Under the pieces are notes generated by a model that did not search any database, was not told the origin of the DNA, and saw only the letters and a program-made list of their open reading frames with translations. A program made the translations under genes and the position numbers. From the NCBI GenBank assembly GCA_030762895.1, contig CM061064.1, positions 137,127,847-137,191,846 on the forward strand: a DNA stretch of 64,000 nucleotides, written 5' to 3'. The stretch's first letter is position 1. Each line of letters begins with the position of its first letter. This DNA is from Sophora flavescens. Taxonomy: Eukaryota; Streptophyta; Magnoliopsida; Fabales; Fabaceae. Below are positions 1 through 9,653 of this stretch, one piece after another.

Positions 1-1198
1 CCAAACGAGCCTTAAACCAATCAATCTTGCCATTAGGACCCACATTCACAGTATAAAGCCAATGACAACCAGCTAAAGACTTTCCAGGAGGTAGAGGGAC
101 CAATTCCCAGGTACCACTGCTTTGAAGAGCACACATCTCATCAATCTTTCCTTGCCGCCATTCATGGTTAGATAAAGCTTCACCTGGAGATTTAGGAATA
201 GAGACAGATGACAAAGAAGAAATACAAGCATAATGCAAAGGAGAAAGACGATGATAACTCAAAGCAATATAATGAGGAGATGGGTTACGAATAGGTCGTA
301 TACCTTTACGGAGAGCAATGGGAAGGTCTGGTTCATGCGGCGGGGCCAGATCTGGCGAAGGAGCTGGTGTCGAGGAAGAATCGATCATGGCCTCAGTAGT
401 AGCAGGAGTGACTGGGACGTGCACAAAGGTGGGTGGTGGGCGATGGTGATAAGTTTGCAGTGGCCGAGCAGCTGTGGGGTCCATAGGTGGAGTTGCAGGT
501 GGGACAGACTCGAGAGGTACAATTGCCGAAGGAAGAGGAACGCCTAAAGAAAACTGCTCGAGAGGCGAGGGAGTTGACTTTAAGTAAGGGACAAACTCGA
601 AAAAGGTAACATCGACCGATATAAGGTAGCGTCAGAGTCTAAGAAAAACAACGAAAGCCTTTTTGGGTCCAATGATAACCAAGGAAGACACACCTGAGTG
701 ATCGAGCGGAAAGTTTGTCAACACCAGGAGTGAGATTGTGGACAAAACATGTGGACCTGAAGACATGTGGTGGAAGTGAATTGAGAAGAATATGGGTAAA
801 AAGGATCGAGGTACTTGGTCATCAAGGACAGAGGAGGGCATGCATTTATAAGCTAGCAAGCTGTCAAAACAGCATCCCCAAAATCGAAATGAAACATTGC
901 CATGAAGAAGGGTCCAAGTGGTTTCAACGAGGTGATGATTTTTGCATTTGACAACCCCATTTTGTTGAGGTGTATGAGCGCAGGACGTTTGGTAAAGAAT
1001 GCCATTAGAAACCATAAAAGTTTGAAATTGTTGGGACAAATATTCTCGACCATTATCACTACGTAAAGAGTGGATGGAGACACCAAACTGAGTTTTAATC
1101 TCTTGAAAAAACTGCTAAAAAAATTGAAAATAATTCAAACCCGTTTTTCATTAAAAAAAACCATGTACACCTTGAAAATCATCAATAAACGTAACTAT
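1..1198 (-). pseudogene. Copia-1 pol remnant, RT start and integrase C-terminal part
   Basis: This is decayed Ty1/copia polyprotein read on the minus strand. The last ~190 bases encode the start of the reverse transcriptase domain, with the recognisable run GTWELVPLPPGK, and the frame leaves the window at base 1. Between about 632 and 1039 lies the end of the integrase core, with the catalytic-Glu region degenerated from PQQNGIAERKNRH to PQQNGVVKCKNHH. The 190-630 stretch is the low-complexity linker between the two. Several frameshifts and stops separate these blocks, so no protein is made. The sequence continues across hAT-1 into 2221-2840. RNase H and the 3' LTR would lie to the left of the window. 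Confidence 0.85.
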
Positions 1199-1206
1199 AT
1201 TTGGAC

Positions 1207-2212
1207 CAGAGTAGTTAATCCTGGATAGCGGCGCGGAGCGGCGGACCCAAAAAACGCTATAACGGTATAGCACATAGCGGAATGACCGCTATTTTAGGCA
1301 TTTTTTTATAGGTTAGAGAGTAATGTAATTTTATACTATATACATACATATACATATACATGTACAAAATATTAAAAATGCTCAAAATTCAAGTCATATT
1401 CATAATTCATGATAGATACTGTCATAGGTCCTAAGCAAAGCACACTTATCAATTCATATATTATACAAGTTTAATATAATTTTATAATTTTTCTTATTAA
1501 GTTATAGAAATATTTTATAGAGAAAATTGAAGTAGACATGTTTGTCACGTTCACGTATAATTTTACAATTAATTTTAAATGCTTTTACTAAATAATTAAT
1601 ATTAACAGCTAATATTCTATTTTTTTTATTAAAGTAATGAGCAATAACTATTCAACTATAAACTACTTTTATTAAGCATCGTTTGTGGTGATAATAAAAA
1701 CATTTATTGGATTGTGTAAACTCTGCACTCCTTTTTAGAATTAGTCAAGAGTTAAAAGTAAAACAATTTGTCTTTCTCCTCTAAACTCCAGACTCTTCAT
1801 TTCTCTCACCACAAACTACGCGTCTCTGCATTTTACTGTCCCACGACTCCCACAGTTCCACCACAAATGCATTTTAATGTCTCTAGGTCTAGAAACTCTT
1901 CATTTCTCCCACGACTCCCACTCCTTTACGTCTCTATATCTTCTGCACCTTATTAGCGTCTTCATTTCACATCATACATTCATCTTCTGCATTCACACTC
2001 CAATATTTCCGTTGCGCAAAAAGGGAAAATCGGGTTATGAAGCCCTAGCGGCCCTGTAGCATCGCAACAGACTGCGAATCCGCGATTTCCAGCCGCAATA
2101 GCGGCCGCGATGGCCGCTACCCAAAAATGCTCCGCTCCGCCCCGCCGCCGAGGTAGTGGTCACTTGCCGCTCCGCCACGCATCACCGCTATTGCGCACTA
2201 TTCACTACCCTG
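1207..2212. mobile_element. hAT-1, non-autonomous hAT element in Copia-1
   Basis: A 1006-bp insertion in Copia-1 flanked by perfect 8-bp target duplications ATTTGGAC (1199-1206 and 2213-2220). The termini are imperfect inverted repeats, CAGAGTAGTTAAT against CAGGGTAGTGAAT. An 8-bp duplication with CAG ends is the hAT signature. The subterminal zones are rich in GCGGCGCGGAGCGG-type motifs, oppositely oriented at the two ends. The interior is AT-rich on the left (1300-1750) and pyrimidine-rich at 1750-2000. I see no transposase frame; the short ORFs there look accidental. Removing the insert and one duplication rejoins the copia sequence. Confidence 0.85.
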
Positions 2213-2220
2213 ATTTGGAC

Positions 2221-2840
2221 CCATAAGTAGAAACACTACGAGAAGGACCCCGTACATCTGAGTGAACTAAAGCAAAAAAGGACAAAGCTCGTTTATTGAC
2301 TTGAGCGGGAAACTGACAATGAGTATGTTTGCCTAGTTGACATGACTCACAATGCAAACTTGATAACTTGAAGAGGCTCGACACCAATTTCTAGAGTTTA
2401 GGGAGACCAGGATGACCCAACTGAGCATGTATGGTAAGAGGGGAAATCTGTGGCAGAGCAAATTTGGGAAGGGGTGGAGAGCTGGTAAAGGCCATGAGAC
2501 TCACATCTGGTGTCAATCGTCAGTCCTGAACTCCAGTCCTGCGGGATAATAGTTTCTTCAGTAAAGGTAATCAAACAATCATGAGAGCGGGTTAAACGAC
2601 TAACAAAGAGTAAGTTAAAGGGACACCCAGGGACAAAGGATAGAATCAATTGACAAGGAAGCGGATGGGCAGTTCCAATACCTTGCGATTGGGTTTGAGA
2701 ACCATTAGCTAAAGTGACAATAGGTTAGAAAGAAAGGAGAAAATAGCCTTAATATTAGAGATATGGTCAGACACACCAGAGTCAAGAATCCAAGGACCAA
2801 GGGAGGGTGACTGAGATATGCAAGTAGATGAATTACTTGT
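2221..2840 (-). pseudogene. Copia-1 protease and pre-integrase remnant
   Basis: Minus-strand continuation of Copia-1 upstream of hAT-1. Reading leftward, about 2830-2650 carries an aspartic protease core with WILDSGVSDH. Then 2649-2398 has the VLFVPGCPFNL / HGLYQL region of the gag-pre-integrase domain, and 2387-2221 has the zinc-binding ESCQLGKH motif and the beginning of the integrase core. Stops and frame changes separate the pieces. The order protease then integrase then RT is that of copia elements. The motifs match Copia-4 and Copia-5, so all belong to one lineage. Confidence 0.8.
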
Positions 2841-3587
2841 ATGTATAACCAAGCTGTGGATCAAGAGGACCGTCGATGCTCAAACCACTAGAGAAAATCT
2901 TCATAATTAGCTGGAGAGGCATTAGGAGGATCCATGGTATTAGGAGGATCGATAGAACTAGAGAAAGCCATTGATTGGATATAAAAGGACCAAGAAATAG
3001 AACCAGCAAATGCTTGAAAACCCGAAACGGTGTGCACGCACAGTGCGTAAATAGCAAACGTGCTATGATTGGGATGGGAGGACCAGCGTTGGAACCGCCG
3101 GAGGAAGACGACCTTCGCGCCTGAAAAATCGTTCGAAATGGAGTCGCCACGCGCCGGTGGTTGGAACTGGAACCTATCTATTTGCGACGCGCTGTTGGTG
3201 CGCGAGAAGGCGACTGACGGTGGGATTCCAATGATGGAGCGATCTGGAGAAGGCTCACCTCATGGTGGGGTTGTCTGTCGGAAATGTCACCGTGAAAGGG
3301 GCGACTGACGATGGCAACTGGCTGTTTGAGGCGACAGAGGGCAAAAACGACTGAAATAGGTACCAAAATGAGGTCACGGTAGTGGAGAAGGGGCAAACCA
3401 GAGTAGGAACACAGTTTGCCAAGAAAATTTCTCATCGAAGGACAGTGGGTCTATCGAGTAAGCACGATTTTGGGGTTACCTTTGTCTGGCTATATATACC
3501 AAGTTGAAAAAGTGAAAACAAAGGCATAGAGATGTGGAAACCGTGTGTCTCTACTGTAGCGCCAATATAGCGTCGTATTGGCTACAT
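2841..3587 (-). other. Copia-1 untranslated leader with gag largely missing
   Basis: Between the protease and the LTR there is only a short decayed stretch that may be a gag remnant (2841-2980), followed by a GC-rich leader with many CG dinucleotides. The normal ~300-codon gag with its CCHC zinc knuckle is absent. Similar GC-rich leaders occur in Copia-2, Copia-3 and Copia-5. No good match to the tRNA-Met primer site is visible next to the LTR; the sequence near 3575-3587 could be a decayed one. Confidence 0.5.
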
Positions 3588-3822
3588 TGTTAAATATAGT
3601 GTATTTACATGAATGGTTGAAACACTTATGATAGCTGAATAGCTTGACAGAAACCATCTCAACCTTCTGAATTTATAGATTAATTATTTACAAATATGGA
3701 ATTTCAAATCCCTTGATTTTGAGGATTGACAGTAACTCCTATTTACAATTGGTATATGGAAACCAAGAATCTAAAGCAGACTATATCAACAACATATCAG
3801 AACAAATCAAGCAATATCAACA
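3588..3822 (-). repeat. LTR between Copia-1 and Copia-2
   Basis: On the minus strand this begins with TGTTGATATTGC, directly after a purine run (CTTGAAGGAGAG, 3823-3834) that fits a polypurine tract, and ends near 3588 with a TAACA-like end. It therefore serves as the 3' LTR of Copia-2. It also lies at the 5' edge of Copia-1, so it may be shared by two elements in tandem. The left boundary is approximate. Part of it (GTGTATTTACATGAATG) recurs in the putative Copia-2 5' LTR near 17125. Confidence 0.5.
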
Positions 3823-4441
3823 CTCTCCTTCAAGCTGGTGCATAGATGTCATAAGCACCATGCTTGTTACCTATGTAACTTATTCGTGAACCCTGTAGAT
3901 ACTTGGTGAAAACATTTGCAAGTTGATCATTAGACTTGACAAATGAAGTACTTATCTCCTTTGAAAGAATCTTGTCTCCAATGAAATGACTATCGAGCTC
4001 TATATGTTTAGTCCGTTCATGAAAGATAGGATTAGAAGCAATGTGCAAGGCTACTTGATTATCACATATCAGATGCATAGAACCCATATCACAAAGCTTT
4101 AACTCTTGAAGTAGATTATCAAGAGCATTAGCAGCTTTCCTTTGGAAAACCATGCAGGGAGTAGCACTGATCCTAAGTGTCTATATCTTTCTTACAGTAG
4201 TTAAATGAAGCGTTCCTCTACCACAATCACAACCATGACTTTGTCCCCGCCTCCCACGGTCAACCGAATTAGAGAGAAAAGTTGAGGACTTGGATACTGT
4301 TTTGGAAGCAGCTCCCAGTGAGGCAACTCGAATCAGACAGTCAAGTTGATCGTCCACTGTAAGGATGCTGGGATTCGTCGTATCTTGGTCTGGAACAGAT
4401 CCAAAGCCCTTGTGAAGGCGATGAAGAGTAAACACCATGAA
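3823..4441 (-). pseudogene. Copia-2, gag C-terminal part fused to RNase H end
   Basis: Minus-strand copia remnant. From 4441 to about 4200 it encodes the second half of gag, then a damaged zinc knuckle whose CYSLHGFP-like tail is still visible near 4150. It then runs straight into the RNase H end, with motifs LICDNQVALHIASNP, FHERTKHIE and NDQLANVFTK (4100-3835), ending at a natural stop beside the polypurine tract. Protease, integrase and reverse transcriptase are all missing, so this is an internal-deletion derivative. Copia-3 is inserted in its gag between 4446 and 16439. Confidence 0.75.
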
Positions 4442-4446
4442 CATAT

Positions 4447-4583
4447 TGTAGAAAATGATATTGAATATTATTGATATCGTAATGAGTACAAACACTAATA
4501 AGATTATATAGGCAACGCTAAACCTAAAGGGCCTGACTAATGGGCCTAATACAAAAAATACAAGATTTACAATATTTACAACA
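4447..4583 (-). repeat. Copia-3 3' LTR
   Basis: 137-bp LTR, TGTTG at its 5' end and CTACA at its 3' end on the minus strand. It follows the polypurine tract GAGGGGGAG (complement at 4584-4592). It differs from the 5' LTR at one position (ggcaacgct here, ggcagcgct there), which points to a recent insertion. Confidence 0.93.
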
Positions 4584-5585
4584 CTCCCCCTCAAGCTGGT
4601 GAATGGATATCTATCATTCCCAGCTTACAAGTAAGTTGACTGAATCGTTCTGTTGGTAAGCCTTTTGTTAACACATCTGCCAGCTGATGCCCAGAAGGAA
4701 TGTAAGTCGTAGATATCAGCCCGCTATCCAGCTTCTCCTTGATAAAGTGTCGGTCTATCTCAATGTGTTTTGTCCTGTCATGCTGAACAAGATTATGAGC
4801 AATACTAATAGCCGATTTGTTGTCACAAAGCAACCTCATAGGCCCTTCACACTTTATCTTCAAGTCATCAAGCACAATCTTCATTCACAATAGCTCACAA
4901 ATTCCCTGTGCCATAGCTCTAAATTCTGCCTCAGCACTTGATCAAGCCACCACACTTTACTTCTTACTTCTCCAAGCGACAAGGTTCCCACACAAAAATG
5001 TACAAGAGCTTGAAGTGGACCTTCTATCACTCACTGAACCTTCATAATCAGCATCGGTACAGGCTTCCATAGTTAGGCTTCCACCTCTTTTGACAAGTGC
5101 CCTCTCCCTGGAGTGGCTTTGAGATACTGCAGAACACGCTCTACAGTCTGCAAGTGTCTCACCCTCGGATCATGCATGAAATGGCTCACAACACTAACCG
5201 CATATGCTAAATCTGGTCTAGTGTGTGCTAAGTAAATCAACTTCCCCACTAATCTCTGATATTGAACCTTGTCAACTTTAGCACTCTCTTCTTCAATGCT
5301 TAATTTGTGATTTTGCTCTATGGGAACACCTGCTGGTTTACATCCAAGTTTGCTTGTTTCCTTCAAAAGATCAAGCACATACTTAATTTGAGAAATGAAA
5401 ATGCCTTGTTTTGAGTAGGCCACCTCAATCCCCAAGAAATACTAAAGTTTCCCAAGGTCCTTCATCTCAAACTCTGCAGATAATTTCTCCTTGAGTAGTT
5501 GTCTTTCAACCAAATCATCTCATGTAATAATGATATCATCAACATAAACAAGAAGTACAGTTAGTTTTCCTCCATGTGAATGTTT
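4584..5585 (-). pseudogene. Copia-3 RT C-terminal half and RNase H
   Basis: Minus strand. The catalytic LVYVDDIIIT motif of reverse transcriptase lies near 5515-5555. The connection domain with LGIEVA, FISQIKYVLDLLKE, RLVGKLIYL and TRPDLAYAV follows at 5435-5073. RNase H occupies 5050-4591 with SSAEAEFRAM, LLCDNKSAISIAHN, TKHIEIDRHFI and HQLADVLTKGL, ending at a natural stop a few bases before the polypurine tract. Small frameshifts near 5070 and 4890 break the frame. The other half of the RT lies at 9654-10142, split off by Copia-4. Confidence 0.85.
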
Positions 5586-5590
5586 GAAGA

Positions 5591-5780
5591 TGTTAGAATT
5601 AGTTGGACGGTGTGGACGGTGCGGACGGTGTTCTTAGGATTTAGCTTATCATTCATTTCCTTGTAAATTGTAAATTGTATTTACTATTGAGTGTATATAT
5701 ATATCAAAGTATGATGAATAAAAATAACTCAAGCATTTCACAAATCCCTTAGTCTAAAATTACTTTCAAGTCTTTCAACA
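5591..5780 (+). repeat. Copia-4 5' LTR
   Basis: Starts TGTTAGAATT and ends CTTTCAACA against the primer site. It carries three GGACGGTG-type units where the 3' LTR has two, and its end reads CTTTCAAGTCTTTCAACA where the 3' LTR has only CTTTCAATA. Otherwise the two LTRs differ by a few bases and a TA-repeat length change. Confidence 0.9.
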
Positions 5781-6070
5781 TGGTATCAAGAGCATGTTCA
5801 TTTGTCATTTGAAGGTGTTTGCTTCTGGTCCAGCAAAACCCTCAAAATCCCAACTTTTGTCCTCTGTTTTGACCCAAACAACCACTGTCCAAGTTCTTCC
5901 TCTGTTTGTCTAGCCGGTCAAAATCCACTTTTTGGGTTGTTTGGAAAGTGGGTCTCTTGCCTTTAGTCTCCTCTGATTTTTTTGGTTCCTGTTTCTGGTT
6001 GTTGCTTGCCGCCGCTGGTCTCTTTACAATCTCAGGTGTTAAGGCAGCCTTTCTGTCTGTTTTGGCTCGA
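5781..6070 (+). other. Copia-4 primer binding site and leader
   Basis: TGGTATCAAGAGC at 5781-5793 matches the complement of the initiator tRNA-Met 3' end, the usual copia primer. The following ~280 bases are a pyrimidine-rich leader with no convincing coding sequence. The leader runs straight into the zinc knuckle, so the body of gag has been lost here. Confidence 0.8.
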
Positions 6071-6526
6071 ATGGGTCGTCCTCAATGCACATATTGCAAG
6101 TGAATGGGTCACACTCATAATACTTGTTACTCTCTTCGTGGGTTTCCTCAAAAATCAGTCAATGCTGAAATGTTCAAGAAAAAAATTTCCGAAGCCGAGT
6201 ACCGAGAGTATCTTCAATTGAAAGCTGCCCATCAATCTCATGGGTCTACTGCCACTGGTGTTCATGACTCCACAGCCTTCATATCTCAATCCGGTAACAA
6301 TCAAAATCTTTGGATAATTGATTTAGGTGCCTCTGATCATATTGCTGGTAATCGTTCTTTATTCTCCTCCATATCTTGTCCTAAATTTCCTCACTTCATT
6401 ACTCTTGCGGATGGTTCTAAGGTCAGCGCCAAAGGAATCGGTCATGTTTCAGTCACTCCTTCTATAACTTTAAAATCTGTTTTGTTTATACCTACCTTTT
6501 AATTTGATCTCCCTTAGTCAACTTAC
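6071..6526 (+). pseudogene. Copia-4 zinc knuckle and protease
   Basis: Begins with the end of gag: a CCHC knuckle, CTYCK then a stop codon, then MGHTHNTC (6090-6130). The stop falls inside the knuckle. The protease follows, with WIIDLGASDH at about 6310-6340; the catalytic DSGA of the family reads DLGA here, which should damage activity. The frame is lost at about 6500, where FIPTF is followed by a stop. Compared with Copia-5 (FIPGCPFNL) a few bases are missing. The 230-residue UBN2-type gag body that Copia-5 retains is absent. Confidence 0.85.
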
Positions 6527-7637
6527 TTGCTCTCTAAACTGCTCAGTAACTTTTGATGTTGGTTCTTTTACTATACAGGAACGTGGTACGGGTCGGATGA
6601 TTGGCGTAGGACATGAATCACATGGTCTTTATTACCTCCAATCAGCTCCTTCTGTAAGTTGTACTGCAGTCGAGTCTCCAAATCTTCTTCATGAACGATT
6701 GGGCCATCCAAGTTTGTCAAAATTGAAGCAAATGGTTCCGAATCTTGCAAAAATGTCATCATTGAACCGTGAGTCGTGTCAACTAGGCAAGCATGTTCGC
6801 TCTTCCTTTCCCAGCAAAGTTGAAAGCCGAGTTGATTCTCCCTTTTCAGTTATCCACTCAGATATATGGGGACCGAGTCGTGTGTCTTCTAATGGTTTCC
6901 GATATTTCGTTACCTTTATTGATGAGTTCTCTCGGTGCACTTGGGTTTTCTTAATGAAAGAACGATCTGAACTTTCGTCTATTCTCACCACTTTCGATAA
7001 TGAGGTCAAAACCCAATTTGGTAAAACAATCAAAATCCTTAGAAGTGATAATGCAAAGGAATACTTTTCTTCTGCTCTTTCTTCCTTTTTGTCATCACAG
7101 GGCATTCTCCATCAATCCAGTTGTCCTCATACCCCTCAACAGAATGGCATAGCTGAAAGGAAGAATAGACATCTTGTTGAAACTGCTCGGACCTTGTTAC
7201 TCCATGCGAATGTACCTGTCCGACATTGGGGTGATGCAGTTTTGACAACATGTTATTTAATTAATCGGATGTCTTCATCCTCTCTTGATCATAAAATACC
7301 ACATTCCGTTTTATTCCCTAAAGAGCCACTATTTCATGTCGCTCCACGGATATTTGGATGCACTTGTTTTATTCATGACTTGTCTCCAGGTCTTGATAAG
7401 CTTGCGGCACGAGCCATCAAATGTGTTTTTTTGGGATATTCCAGGTTACAGAAGGGTTACAAGTGTTACTCCCCTGTGCAGAATCGTTATTTCATGTGTG
7501 CAGATGTAACGTTCTTCGAAGAAAAGTTTTACTTCTCACCATCCACAGTTGAGTCTCAAACTATTGAAGAAGTCTTTCCGATTCCGTATCTTGGTCCATC
7601 ACCTTCTCCTTTGTCGGAATCAATTTCGACTACATAA
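6504..7637 (+). pseudogene. Copia-4 integrase
   Basis: 377-codon open frame covering the gag-pre-integrase and integrase domains. The zinc-binding motif has HERLGH but its first cysteine is replaced (RESCQLGKH instead of CESCQLGKH), so one zinc ligand is lost. The catalytic triad is visible: IHSDIWGP for the first Asp, LRSDNAKEY for the second, and PQQNGIAERKNRH for the Glu. The C-terminal FGCTCFIHD and LAARAIKCVFLGYS motifs are intact. A stop at 7635-7637 (in SISTT) ends the frame in the linker before the RT. Confidence 0.88.
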
Positions 7638-7718
7638 ATTCCTAATGATCCCTCACTCGAGCAATCTCAAAGGTCACCCATCATATATCATCGTCGTCCA
7701 CGAGTTCTTAATACAGAA

Positions 7719-8252
7719 TTGGAAGGCACTGAAAGACCAGCTGAATCATGTCCTACTCCAGTAGATGACCCTACTACGGACCTACCTGAAGGAAACCTTG
7801 ACTTGCCCATTGCTCTTAGGAAAGGTACTCGGTCTACTCAAAATCCTCATCCTATTTATAACTTATTAAGTTACCATCGTCTCTCTCCTTCTTATTATTC
7901 TTTTGTGTCATCTATATCTTCCGTTTCCATTCCTAAAAATGTTTGTGAGGCACTTGATCATCCAGGATGGCGACAAGCCATGATTGATGAAATGCAAGCT
8001 TTGGAGCATAATGGTACTTGGGACTTGACTCCTCTTCCTCCGGGAAAGAAACCCATTGGCTGTCGATGGGTATATGCTATTAAAGTTGGGGCCAATGGAC
8101 AGATCGATCGGCTCAAAGCCCTGCTTGTAGCCAAAGGTTACTCTCAGATTTATGGACTTGATTATGGAGATACTTTCTCCCCTGTGGCCAAAATCACTTC
8201 TGTTCGAATATTTCTTGCCATGGCTGCCATCTGTCGTTGGCCATTATATTAG
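7719..8252 (+). pseudogene. Copia-4 reverse transcriptase, N-terminal part
   Basis: Open frame with the linker (DLPIALRKGTRSTQNPHP) and the RT start: WRQAMIDEMQALEHNGTWDL, PLPPGKKPIGCRWVYAIKV, LVAKGYSQ and DTFSPVAKITSVRIFLAMAA. It ends in an amber codon (8250-8252) where the family normally has Gln, just before LDIKN. The same codon is amber in Copia-3 and Copia-5. Downstream the same frame continues for 404 codons. Confidence 0.88.
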
Positions 8253-9467
8253 TTGGATATTAAAAATCCATTTCTTCATGGAGAATTAGAAGAGGAGATT
8301 TATATGGAGCAACCTCCTGGATTTGTTGCTCAGGAGTCCGGTTTGGTTTGCAGGCTACGACGATCTCTCTATGGGCTGAAACAGTCTCCACGAGCTTGGT
8401 TTGGAAAATTCAGTTCAGTTATTCAAGCTTTTGGAATGAAACGTAGTGAAGCAGATCATTCAGTCTTTTATTGCTATACCTCTCCAAATAGATGCGTTTA
8501 CTTGGTGGTCTATGTAGATGATATAGTCATCACAGGAAATGATCAGGAGAAAATTTCTCAGCAGAAGGAACATTTATGTAGCCATTTTCAGACCAAGGAC
8601 TTGGGGAAATTGAAATATTTTCTTGGAATTGAAGTTGCTCAGTCAAAGAATGGGATTATCATCTCACAGAGGAAGTATGCATTAGACATACTTAAAGAAA
8701 CTGGTATGTTAGATTGTCGACCAGTTGATAGTCCCATGGATCAGAATCAAAAATTGCTACCCAACCAGGGGGAGCCTTATTCTAATCCTGAAAGGTATCG
8801 GAGATTGGTTGGGAAGCTCATCTATCTCACTATTACAAGGCCAGATATTTCCTTTGTAGTGGGAGTGGTGAGTCAATTCATGCAGTCTCCTCATAATGAT
8901 CACTGGGATGCAGTAATTCGAATTCTGAGATACATTAAAAAGACTCCAGGACAAGGACTACTTTATGAAGACAAAGGAAGCACTCAAATAGTTGGATTTT
9001 GCGATGCAGATTGGGCAGGATCACCCATTGATAGGCGTTCCACTTCAGGGTATTGTGTGTCTATTGGAGGAAATCTTGTCTCGTGGAAGAGTAAGAAACA
9101 AAATGTTGTTGTAAGGTCTAGCGCAGAGGCTGAATATAGAGCTATGGCTGTAGCCACGTGTGAGCTCATTTGGATTAAACAACTTCTTGAAGAATTGAAG
9201 TTTGGAGATACTCAACAAATGAAGTTATGTTGTGATAACCAGGCAGCACTCCATATAGCTTCCAATCCAGTATTCCATGAGAGAACTAAACATATTGAGA
9301 TCGATTGTCATTTTATCCGAGAAAAAGTCATTTCTAAAGAAGTCGTCATCGAATCTGTTAGCTCTAATGATCAACTGGCAGACGTCTTTACAAAATCTCT
9401 AAGAGGACCGAGAATTCAGAATATTTGTTCCAAGCTTGGAGCATTTGATTTGTATGCTCCAGCTTGA
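8253..9467 (+). pseudogene. Copia-4 reverse transcriptase, catalytic part, and RNase H
   Basis: 404 codons in frame with the preceding segment, separated only by the amber codon. RT motifs: FLHGELEEEIYMEQPPGF, RSLYGLKQSPRAWF and the catalytic VVYVDDIVITG. RNase H motifs: FCDADWAGSPIDRRSTSGYC, SSAEAEYRAMA, CCDNQAALHIASNP, TKHIEIDCHFIREK and NDQLADVFTKSL. The natural stop lies directly before the polypurine tract. This is the best kept RT and RNase H in the window, so if read-through occurred it could still encode an enzyme; that is inference. Confidence 0.88.
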
Positions 9468-9474
9468 GGGGGAG

Positions 9475-9648
9475 TGTTAGAATTAGTTGGACGGTGCGGA
9501 CGGTGTTCTTAGGATTTAGCTTATCATTCATTTCCTTGTAAATTGTAAATTGTATTTACTATTGAGTGTATATATATATATCAAAGTATGATGAATAAAA
9601 ATAGTTCAAGCATTTCACAAATCCCTTAGTCTAAAATTACTTTCAATA
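9475..9648 (+). repeat. Copia-4 3' LTR with adjoining polypurine tract
   Basis: Follows the polypurine tract GAGGGGGAG (9466-9474). Starts TGTTAGAATT, contains GGACGGTGCGGACGGTG and a TATATATATATA stretch, and ends TTTCAATA. It is shorter than the 5' LTR by one GGACGGTG-type unit and by the terminal CTTTCAAGT duplication. Confidence 0.9.
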
Positions 9649-9653
9649 GAAGA

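Larger units (their letters stand above)
5591..9648 (+). mobile_element. Copia-4, near-complete copia element lacking most of gag
   Basis: Plus-strand insertion into the Copia-3 RT gene, flanked by a perfect 5-bp duplication GAAGA (5586-5590 and 9649-9653). LTRs are 5591-5780 and 9475-9648. A tRNA-Met primer site, TGGTATCAAGAGC, follows the 5' LTR at 5781 and the polypurine tract GAGGGGGAG precedes the 3' LTR (9466-9474). Protease, integrase, RT and RNase H are present; gag is reduced to its zinc knuckle. A few stops and one frameshift interrupt an otherwise well kept pol. Confidence 0.93.

Noticed and set aside
233..547. 104-codon plus-strand open frame
   Set aside because: Lies antisense to the Copia-1 linker and RT remnant; composition (Arg/Trp-rich) and context indicate a shadow frame.
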